64,000 nucleotides of DNA. Origin: Branchiostoma floridae (taxonomy: Eukaryota; Chordata; Leptocardii; Amphioxiformes; Branchiostomatidae). The position numbers and the translations under genes were made by a program. The notes beneath the pieces are model-generated. The model worked only from the letters and a program-made list of their open reading frames with translations. It did no database searches and was not told the DNA's origin. Below, in pieces: positions 56,031 through 64,000 of this stretch. The DNA lies in the NCBI RefSeq assembly GCF_000003815.2, contig NC_049981.1, positions 29,032,669 to 29,096,668 on the forward strand, given 5' to 3'. Position 1 is the stretch's first letter. Each line of letters opens with the position of its first letter.

Positions 56031-56219
56031 GGATATATGAGAATTCTTGTGCACAACCAAAATTGGACTTACTTGCTGACGTTTCGATGTCTGTCAGACA
56101 TCTTCCTCAGAGCTTCTAACTGGAGTTCTGCTTCTCGCCGCTATATGTAGCCGATGTAGGTGGTGCTTTTTTAAGTAAGTCCAATTTTGGTTGTGCACAA
56201 GAATTCTCATATATCCTAT
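56031..56219 (-). mobile_element. Inverted-repeat fragment resembling a Penelope-like element terminus
   Basis: GGATATATGAGAATTCTTGT... and its reverse complement form perfect arms of about 43 bp around a 100-bp core. On the - strand the core reads CTGAGGA, an 8-bp stem (GATGTCTG/CAGACATC), then GAAAC, the layout of a hammerhead core as reported for Penelope-like elements. There is one extra A before the stem. Confidence 0.5.
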
Positions 56220-56829
56220 ATTCTACCAACCTGATGAATTATTTTCGGATGTATATTGAAGTCATTCCATTGCTGTTTTCTACACTCTTGCATGTGAAGG
56301 AGGCTAGAGTATCAACAATGTATGGGTATATTCATTCAGTGGTGGAGTAATATTTCTACAGGAAGAGCCTATTTTTGTCGTAATGTATAAGCATATTCCT
56401 TCATTTAACATCTAGTATTATTGAAGGCTCTATCTAAATGAATACTTCTCATGATTCAAAGTGAAAAAATACCTTGTCATAAACTAGCATTCCGTTCATC
56501 AATTGTAGACATACATTGTATATAAGTCAAGAATGTTGTCACCCTGTACAGTCTTGTATGAGAAGAAAAAGGAAATTTTTGGATGTTTGTCGAATAACAA
56601 TGTTGACATGTGTATACATATGTACAGAGTAATTTTGTATTATGTTTGTATTGTCACTTTTCCTAAGAAACAGAATAAAGGGAGAGTGCAATGTAAACTA
56701 CAATATGTCCTATGAAATTACACGATAATTGCTCAATTTGACTGCCCTGTCATGTATATATTAAACCGAAATGTGAATGAGCTAGCTATAGAGTTGCTCC
56801 ATTAATTACTAGAATATTGCCCTAGGTTG

Positions 56830-58016
56830 GATAACGTTTACAGCTTAAAGTTAGATTAATTCTACCTGAATATAAAAGGTAACATCAGCCAAACTTGGAT
56901 AACATCTACAACTTAATGAGTTACAAGTTAGATCAACTCCACCTACAAATGTATATCAAAGGTAACATAAGCCAAACTTGGATAACATCTACAACTTAAT
57001 GAGTTACAAGTTAGATCAACTCCACCTACAAATGTATATCAAAGGTAACATAAGCCAAACTTGGATAACATCTACAACTTAATGAGTTACAAGTTAGATC
57101 AACGCCACCTATATCAAAGGTAACATAAGTCAAACTTGGATAACATATACAACTTAATGAGTTACAAGTTAGATCAACTCCACCTAATATCAAAGGGAAC
57201 ATCAGTCAAACTTGGATAACATATACAACTTAATGAGTTACAAGTTAGATCAACTCCACCTATATCAAAGGGAACATCAACCAAACTTGGATAACATCTA
57301 CAACTTAATGAGTTACAAGTTAGATCAGCCAAACTTGGATAACATCTACAACTTATTATATAATAATGAGTTACAAGTTAGATCAACTCCACCTATATGT
57401 ATATCAAAGGGAACATCAGCCAAACTTGGATAACATCTACAACTTAATGAGTTACAAGTTAGATCAGCCAAACTTGGATAACATCTACAACTTATTATAT
57501 AATAATGAGTTACAAGTTAGATCAACTCCACCTATATGTATATCAAAGGTAACATCAGCCAAACTTGGATAACATCTACAACTTAATGAGTTACAAGTTA
57601 GATCAACTCCACCTATCTCAAAGGGAACATCAGCCAAACTTGGATAACATCTACAACTCAATGAGTTACAAGTTAGATCAACTCCACCTATATCAAAGGG
57701 AACATCAGCCAAACTTGGATAACATCTACAACTTAATGAGTTACAAGTTAGATCAACTCGACCTATATCAAAGGGAACATAAGCCAAACTTGGATAACAT
57801 CTACAACTCAATGAGTTACAAGTTAGATCAACTCCACCTATATCAAAGGTAACATCAGCCAAACTTGGATAACATCTACAACTTAATGAGTTACAAGTTA
57901 GATCAACTCCACCTATATCAAAGGGAACATCAGCCAAACTTGGATAACATCTACAACTTAATGAGTTACAAGTTAGATCAACTCCACCTAATACCAAAGG
58001 TAACATCAGCCAAATA
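56830..58016. repeat. 75-bp tandem repeat, about 15 copies
   Basis: The unit contains AACTTGGATAACATCTACAA, TTAATGAGTTACAAGTTAGA and TCAACTCCACCTATATCAAA. Most units are 75-81 bp; two shorter, altered units with TTATTATATAATAATGAG occur at about 57330 and 57468. The 75-bp period keeps frames open on both strands (for example 57485-58048 on -, a 25-residue repeat with three Cys), but no start, splice or homology supports a protein. Confidence 0.93.
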
Positions 58017-58089
58017 ACCAAACCAACGACTAAATGTAGCCCTCTCAATGGGGTTAAGAAAAGACAGTTGTCTAGATTTGTCGAAACTA

Positions 58090-58271
58090 CTGTAAATGCA
58101 GAAATGTTCGCGGTGGATTAATGTTCGAGGTTTTCGCGGCGGCCGCTTCACTGCGAATTAAGACCACCGCGAACATTTTTCCATAACAATAAGAGACTAC
58201 GGTACATGGTGCTACCGCGAAATTAAAACCACCGCGAAATTAAATCCCCGCGAACTTAAATGCATTTACAG
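58090..58271. mobile_element. CTGTAAATGCAG/TTCGCGG MITE, 182 bp
   Basis: TA-flanked copy of the family at 49608-49815, directly after the 75-bp repeat. Confidence 0.8.
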
Positions 58272-58642
58272 TAAGTGCCCGCCATTATGAAGGACTAGTT
58301 GCTAAACACGCTCTTGTTCATCACATGGTTGGTATCCCAGTGAACAGCTAGCTATCGATGACCGAACGCTGCAAAAGATGAAAGAGTAAATAAGTGTTAT
58401 TGTCTCCTATTAGAAATTCAAAACAAGGAAATGGGGAGATGACAAACCTTACATGTGGTGAAATGTAAAAATAGTCCTTTCTGTGTGTACCTTTTAATCG
58501 TGTTTGGTAAATTCAAAAGTTTGTGTGATAGTGAATGGAACCTTAATATATGCTCATATAGCCCTCCTTGACGTTAATTGGTAGATATGTAGCCATCAGA
58601 GACGTGTATACTTCACAAAAGCGATATATATATATATATATA

Positions 58643-58674
<32 letters not shown>

Positions 58675-58804
58675 ATAGAAATACTTCTATATACCCAATT
58701 CTACCATAAACCACCACCAATTGATGTTCCTTAGCATGAATTTGTGCATGTGGTACACTTTGAACCTACAAACTTTGAAAGCAGTGAAAACAGATACCTT
58801 TTCC
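58272..58804. other. Intergenic / 3' flank of the kringle gene
   Basis: (TA)n(TG)n(TA)n microsatellite at 58624-58673. Nothing else recognised. Confidence 0.5.
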
Positions 58805-59058
58805 TTAGGTCCCTTCGTTCTCCATACACTTCGGTATGGCACAGAAGGCCCACCTCTTGGACGAAGTAGTGTAGCACCAGGGAGCGTCGCTCTTGGATGG
58901 GTTCCTGCAGTAGTTGTTGGTCAGGCCGGCGTTGGGATACTTCTCCGGGGTGTAGCTATGACTGTGGGGCGTCTGCGAGGACCACGCTTGGCAGGTATGG
59001 CCTGACCAGGTCAAAGTCGTCGTGCCTCGGTAGGATTTTCCTTTCCCGGTGTAGCACT
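58805..59058 (-). CDS. Kringle 2 and C-terminus
   Basis: Acceptor TTTCAG (minus strand) before 59058. One exon holds a full kringle with six Cys ([36 protein letters not shown]), then MENEGT and stop TAA. Confidence 0.93.
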
Positions 59059-62000
59059 CTGAAATAGATTTCCCCCCACAACTTGGTCATTTGAAAGTTG
59101 GTGTTCCTATGAGAGACATGTTCATTCAGACCCTTGTATTGCCTACGTGGCACATAGGGAAACTAGCCTGATTAAATTTCGCTTATAGCAGCCCGCCAAA
59201 CATCCGCGGGGAGGGGCCAGTTACAGCCCTGGACAGCGGAGTTTGTGTTGCACAGATTAATAGGGAAACAAGTTTCCTTGTGGTTTGAGTAGCAGGGTAT
59301 GTTTTATAGGGCGGGTTTGCTAACCCTCGAGCTAGGCACGGCTTCTCAATCAGGGAACCCCATTTTAAGTCACGAGGGACATGTACAAATCACCAAACGT
59401 TTCCTTAAACGTGTTGAAATGTTTTTGACATTCAAACGTATCTTCTAATGATTCAGAGTAAGTTCTGTGCTCACCTCCTGCGTCCTTAATGAGATCTTGC
59501 ACTTCTGCGCCAAGATCCTCCAGGACTGCAAACGACAGGAAAGGAAACGGATATGATTGAAAATGTAAGGCATGCTTCTCTTCCTCATGTAGATGAAACA
59601 TAAGTAGCTACAGAGTCAATATGACGTTTTACGGTTTCCTCCATTAGGCTGTAATCAACAATGTCCTTCACGACAAAGTGGATTCTAAGAAACTCGACTT
59701 TCTACCATTGCTGTCTAAAAGTCGAAAATCAACCGAGGAGTTCATTAGTTCTTACCGGTATCACACTTGCGAAGCACACAACTGTCCCATCTCTTGTCAG
59801 GGTCGGCTGTGTAGCACCAAAGGTTATGATGTCCACTTGGGTTCCGGCAATAGTTTTTGTCCAGACCTGAGTTGGGGTAGTTTGCCGGGGTTCGACTGTG
59901 ACTGTGCGGAGCCTGAACACCCCACGCCTGACACAGCCTTCCCGACCATGTGGCAGCTAGAGTTCCGCGGTAAGAAGAGCCGTCTCCTATTTGACAGGTT
60001 TTCCCTGTAGAAGAAAGAAACATATCTTGTTGATATTTTGTGGTGTATAGATGGCGTCATTTTGACATAACCTCCACAATCACAGTGGGATGGCGTGTTG
60101 CCAAACTATTTAGGAAGCAGCAAGAGTGAGTACCACCACTGTCGCATTCAGCTGGCTTTCCGTCAGTGGCTAGGCTATCCATTTCCGCAACGCCGATTGT
60201 CTGAGAACTTCTCAGAACCTAGAAAATATACGTTAGTCAATAAAGAGTTCAAATATTATGGTTTCTGTGCCGAAACAAATGTAAACATTGCAGCCAAAAT
60301 TAGAGATACCGGAAATTTATTCTCCATCACTAAACCTTACAGTGTATTCCTTTCCACAGATGCTGTAGAGTGTCTTTAGCTGTACATACAAATGTCTTTA
60401 ACTGAACGTACTATCTTACCTTCTTCCTCCTCATCTTTATTATCTTCTTTAGGCTTGAACGTGTATCCGATAACGAAGTGGCTGTCAAAGGAACTGTCAC
60501 TGCGGAGTCTCACGAGCATCTCGTTTGAAGAGGACCATCTGCAGACAAAGACAAAACAAAAGGCAGGTGGCATATACCATCCTCCGTAGTAACCACTGGC
60601 TCAGCCTTTTGGTTAACAAGCGAAACAATTGAGCCAGTGGACACGGGGCGGTATCTAGGCAAATAATAAGGATTCCAAAAAATATATTGCTAAGAGAATT
60701 TTTTACTTAATTTACATCGCTAACATCTTACTTCCATCCCAATGGGGCTAGAAATATATTATTTAAGCTTGTCTGTGTGTCTATGTATCCGTCTGTGTGC
60801 TTTCCAGAAATATGTGATATATGTAAATTAATTGTTAATCATCTCACAAGATGGGGTTCCGTAAAGGCGTACAGTAGCGTCCAATTAATGGTGACGTCAC
60901 CTCCCCACCATCGCGTACTTCGATCCAGTCGTAAGGACATCCGATCCAAACCTCGAAATACTCGGACATCTACAAAGTAAGAAAAAAACATATATACACA
61001 TGTGTATCAGACAATGTGTTAGGTTAATCTATTTTCAAATTTTGTATAATCTAGCTTTCCTCNNNNNNNNNNNNNNNNNNNNNNNNNNNNNNNNNNNNNN
61101 NNNNNNNNNNNNNNNNNNNNNNNNNNNNNNNNNNNNNNNNNNNNNNNNNNNNNNNNNNNNNNAGTCCAATTATCACACGTGCTGTCAACCAATCAAAATA
61201 TATTATGAAGCTTTTCTATGAAGGATTACAGCAACTATGGATACATGATTCAACCATCAATGGGCTGTCATCATCACCATCATCACCATCATCATCACCA
61301 CTATAGTCATCATTATGGTCATCATCATCATCGTCGTCGTCTTCATCATCATCATCTGGCACACCCTATTGCAGAGTGTGCAGTTGACCACCGAAAAGAA
61401 ACTTCATACAAACATTACAATCATTTTATTTAAATCCATTGTGAGGAAACCATAAGTTGTAACATGGTAGCTCCTCAGTCAGCGTTAAGTGAGGTGAGTT
61501 CCTTACTGTATGACAATGGGACCCAGGCTCGCTTGGACAGGCTGGCTGGTTCAACAGGACAGCTTTCCAAGTCCATCTATTAAATATATCAATATCAAAG
61601 TAAGGTATCGGTGCATGCGGATAATAACAGTTTTCTTCAGGTCTTAAATAACGATTGGGGTAATAATGAAATCAAACAAGAGTGGCTGAAGAACATAATC
61701 AAGCAGAGGAATGGTATTGAATAACAAAAGTCAAAATTGAAACCTTGCAGTTCTTGCAACAGGCCTGACCATCTGTACATTGGGGCACCTCGCTTCAGTT
61801 TGCATATCCCGCCATCACAGCACGGGTTTCGTTCCAGGCAATCCTGTGATTTGGATTTTAGATAATGTCAATAGATCTTTTTTTTTTTAATTGGACGGTA
61901 AGAGACAGATGAGATCTGCATCATCTAAGTAGTATTTACCAACTATATTAGACCATGTTGATTTTTATTATATGGATGGCATCCGCCCTCTCATCAATTT

Positions 62001-63560
62001 TCGGCTGTTTCAAAAAAGGTTTTCAACCAATAATCTTGTAAATCTTGCAACTTAACTGAANNNNNNNNNNNNNNNNNNNNNNNNNNNNNNNNNNNNNNNN
62101 NNNNNNNNNNNNNNNNNNNNNNNNNNNNNNNNNNNNNNNNNNNNNNNNNNNNNNNNNNNNTCTCCACTGTCAAGAACTCCATTTCCATATATTGAACATC
62201 TCACCCTTGGAAATATAATTTGTGTTACTCTCAGTAAAAAAAAGTATATAACTATAAAGGAGACCCCAGTGTTATCGCCAATCCACCACCACACATTCCC
62301 TTTATAAACTGGAGACAACAAACATCCTTGACCGCGAACCAAGGTGGTATGAGCGCGGAGTCAGGGAGGCCATCGACGAGCGGATCTACAAACCCAACTT
62401 AAACCGGAAAGGAAGACTTCGCGCAGAACTCTCCAGTGCATTGGACCCCGCTTTTCTTCACAAAGTACAGTAACAGAGAACAATTGTATTTGATTATTGT
62501 CCATGATGTAACGTAAAATGATATTGATCCAGACGTATGTCTATTCGTTATGTTTCAAATCATATCATTATCTATTATATATAATCATGGCCGTATAAGT
62601 CACGCTATGGCGTTCACGTCTTACTTTCGAAATTCATTCTTTTTTTATTTCAGAACAGTTCAGTAATCCAAAGGTGGAGGAAGTATTATTTGATTGAATC
62701 TACCTGTGCTGGTTTGTTGTCAAGGCAACTGAAGTCACGTTTTCGGAATTGGGTGAAGAAATTGTGACCGAAAGATTTCGGATATCTGAAAGTGGGGATA
62801 ATCGAAAGAACAAACATGCATCAACATACGAAATGTATCACTTCGTTTCACTATGTCCTACAATTGTACAGTTGGTCGATAATGGGGTAAAANNNNNNNN
62901 NNNNNNNNNNNNNNNNNNNNNNNNNNNNNNNNNNNNNNNNNNNNNNNNNNNNNNNNNNNNNNNNNNNNNNNNNNNNNNNNNNNNNNNNNNNNNNNNNNNN
63001 NNNNNNNNNNNNNNNNNNNNNNNNNNNNNNNNNNNNNNNNNNNNNNNNNNNNNNNNNNNNNNNNNNNNNNNNNNNNNNNNNNNNNTATTATTATTATTAT
63101 TATGCATCTTCGTCACAATGAAAGGTATGGAGAAAAAAGTGTTCATTGTCAATGGTCATCTTTTCACCAAAACGACAAAATCATAGCAGACTAGCTAGTA
63201 CTAATGAAAGAAATAATCAATATATATATACGGATATAACAAAATAAACGAATAAAGAAATTCAATATAGAAATCAACTTAGATAGAATTAAATCAGAAC
63301 AATACTAAATATAAGATGAAATACAGTCAGTCGAAATTAGCATGGCCTGGTAGCAAGGCAAGTGGCGCACCCGCATGATAACAACGACTTGTTTTCAAAG
63401 GGAAACGCCTTGGTCGATCGGTGATAACAATAAAACATAAAAAATAAATTAACCGAGGGAGAGACCCACCGAAGGGGTGTCCAAGAAAGAACTGATGCCC
63501 CATCTCGTGTGTAAAGACGTCCATCAAGTCTGCAGGCCTCTTGCTCTTGATTCCGCTGCT
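58805..63560 (-). CDS. Secreted metalloprotease-like / disintegrin-like / CUB / two-kringle protein (partial)
   Basis: Exons in transcript order: 63470-63560 (zinc-protease motif), 61744-61843 (disintegrin-like), 60848-60969 and 60420-60538 (CUB), 59756-60004 (kringle 1), 59475-59525 (linker), 58805-59058 (kringle 2 and stop TAA). From the CUB exons to the stop all five junctions are GT/AG and in phase. The two upstream exons share strand and order but are separated by assembly gaps, so belonging to the same gene is inference. ADAM proteins have protease then disintegrin; CUB plus kringle at the end is not an ADAM arrangement I know. The 5' part is missing. The protein is probably extracellular. 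Confidence 0.6.
59165..59256. repeat. Dispersed repeat, inverted copy of 43888-43990
   Basis: GCCTGATTAAATTTCGCTTA to CCGCTGTCC-type sequence is the reverse complement of the copy in INTU intron 7. Lies in the intron between kringle 2 and the linker exon. Confidence 0.7.
59475..59525 (-). CDS. 51-nt linker exon between the kringles
   Basis: Acceptor GTTTGCAG, donor GAG|GTGAGC. Encodes [16 protein letters not shown], acidic and probably helical. Phase 1 at both ends, so it can be included or skipped without changing frame. Confidence 0.75.
59756..60004 (-). CDS. Kringle 1
   Basis: A full kringle in one exon, phase 1 both sides: [37 protein letters not shown]. The six Cys of the fold are all present. 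Confidence 0.94.
60420..60538 (-). CDS. CUB domain, second half
   Basis: [20 protein letters not shown] then FVIGYTF, the last strands of a CUB domain, then an acidic linker ([10 protein letters not shown]) to kringle 1. Confidence 0.85.
60848..60969 (-). CDS. CUB domain, first/middle part
   Basis: [20 protein letters not shown] and [11 protein letters not shown], the central CUB pattern (C..D.IEVRDG...S..IG.YC). Phase 0 in, 2 out, joining the next exon. The start of the domain is upstream, perhaps in the gap at 61063-61162. Confidence 0.85.
61063..61162. other. Assembly gap (100 N)
   Basis: Exactly 100 N, so probably a gap of unknown size. It may hide an exon upstream of the CUB domain. 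Confidence 0.99.
61266..61355. repeat. CAT/ATC microsatellite
   Basis: Imperfect CAT repeats; the poly-His reading frame they create is not a gene. Confidence 0.9.
61744..61843 (-). CDS. Disintegrin-like exon with a frame break
   Basis: Acceptor AATCACAG, donor CAAG|GTTTCA. The exon starts [19 protein letters not shown], a disintegrin pattern as in ADAM proteins. The second half (about 61744-61782) matches the rest of the pattern (CTDG.ACCKNCK) only in another frame; the switch falls at a CCCC run near 61784. This is either an assembly error or a damaged gene. Confidence 0.7.
62061..62160. other. Assembly gap (100 N)
   Basis: Exactly 100 N; size unknown. Confidence 0.99.
62329..62474 (+). 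mobile_element. Fragment of a Penelope-like / GIY-YIG retroelement protein
   Basis: A + strand frame ([20 protein letters not shown] then [13 protein letters not shown]) ends at TAA near 62474. The RW.ERGV.EAI......P.LNR pattern is typical of the C-terminal end of GIY-YIG-containing retroelement polyproteins. Only about 45 codons remain. Confidence 0.6.
62893..63085. other. Assembly gap (193 N)
   Basis: Followed by a (TAT)n tract, so it is probably a microsatellite that could not be assembled. Confidence 0.99.
63470..63560 (-). CDS. Zinc-metalloprotease active-site exon
   Basis: Acceptor CTGTACAG, donor TTCG|GTGGGT. Encodes [31 protein letters not shown] fits HExxHxxxxxH, with three zinc-binding His and the catalytic Glu. 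The Gly of the metzincin motif HExxHxxGxxH is Phe here, with a Gly two residues later. An ADAM-like identity is suggested by the disintegrin-like exon downstream; a matrixin-like or other metzincin is possible. Confidence 0.7.
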
Positions 63561-63579
63561 CTGTACAGGCACATGGTTA

Positions 63580-63769
63580 AGCCCCGTTTACAAATCAAAA
63601 ATTTAGCTCGGCCGAGGTGTCAGCGAGCTCTAAATTACGAGGAGGCATGAACCTGATGCCTACGAACAAATGGCAGAGTTTCTTCGTCGACATCAGAGTC
63701 ATACCTCCTCGTAATTTAGAGCTCGTTGACAACTCGGCAGAGCTAAAATCTTGATTTGTAAACGGGGCT
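63580..63769. mobile_element. Harbinger-like MITE, 190 bp, TTA duplication
   Basis: Arms AGCCCCGTTTACAAATCA... of about 70 bp with few mismatches, flanked by TTA on both sides (63577-63579, 63770-63772). It lies 19 bp from the acceptor side of the protease exon. Confidence 0.85.
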
Positions 63770-63772
63770 TTA

Positions 63773-64000
63773 CGGTTATCCCAGAGCCTGATCATGACAA
63801 CGCTCTCATTACAGGTCATGAGATAACTTTGATACCGAAATTTCTCCCCTGTAATACATTGCAGAGCCAGTAGGCGGCTTATGATCATTCTTTATCTCAA
63901 TTTCCGTTGGGCCACATTTTTCAGTTACCAACTTTCCGAATACCGTCAAGATCCATCGACCGCTTTCTCGAGTATGCTGATCACAAATGCACGCACGCGT
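63773..64000. other. Window end, no gene assigned
   Basis: A minus-strand open frame continues here into the MITE but shows no known motif and no clear splice site. Confidence 0.35.

Larger units (their letters stand above)
54990..56680 (+). other. INTU: Probable INTU 3' UTR
   Basis: AATAAA hexamers at 55973 and 56674 are candidate poly(A) signals. Two mobile elements (55244-55576 and about 56030-56222) lie inside. Which signal is used cannot be read from sequence. Confidence 0.5.

Noticed and set aside
57485-58048. 187-codon Cys-containing repeat protein on the - strand
   Set aside because: Follows from a 75-bp period without stops; the opposite strand is open as well.
61218-61433. Poly-His protein
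   Set aside because: Reading frame of a CAT microsatellite beside an assembly gap.

Overview
The window is intron-rich animal DNA, about 64 kb with three runs of N (61063-61162, 62061-62160, 62893-63085). The mix points to an invertebrate chordate, most likely a lancelet (Branchiostoma): chordate-style genes (MCU, a LAMP-family protein, INTU, a kringle/CUB protein), short introns, and a dense population of small terminal-inverted-repeat elements with tRNA-derived SINEs and 5'-truncated LINEs. The species is inferred from gene content and repeat style, not from a database match.

Layout. (1) 1-3.1 kb, + strand: the 3' end of the mitochondrial calcium uniporter gene MCU. It has two consecutive 204-nt phase-0 exons that both encode the pore region with the WDIMEP selectivity filter, then a shared last exon; this is the arrangement expected of mutually exclusive exons. 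(2) 3.1-13.4 kb: no gene recognised; holds small inverted-repeat elements and a 30-copy, 45-bp minisatellite (11.36-12.73 kb). (3) 13.4-17.2 kb, + strand: two phase-compatible 5' coding exons of an unassigned transcript that could also splice into INTU. (4) 19.8-22.5 kb, + strand: an intronless 899-residue LAMP-like lysosomal membrane protein with four lumenal domains. (5) 27.3-55 kb, + strand: a full gene model of 19 coding exons (1040 codons plus stop, every junction in phase) for INTU/inturned, the PDZ and longin-type subunit of the CPLANE ciliogenesis and planar-polarity complex. Its introns hold an antisense LINE with an unbroken 681-codon ORF, SINEs and many small elements, several touching splice sites. 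(6) 56.8-58.0 kb: a 75-bp tandem repeat. (7) 58.8-63.6 kb, - strand: exons of a secreted protein with a zinc-metalloprotease motif, a disintegrin-like segment, a CUB domain and two kringles, partly lost in assembly gaps.

The genes do not form an operon-like unit. MCU acts in the inner mitochondrial membrane, the LAMP-like protein in the lysosome membrane, INTU at the basal body, and the kringle protein outside the cell. The most distinctive signals are the duplicated MCU pore exon, the four-domain single-exon LAMP, the protease-disintegrin-CUB-kringle arrangement, a small transposon inserted in an INTU splice donor, and the inverted copy of that element on the other side of the same exon.
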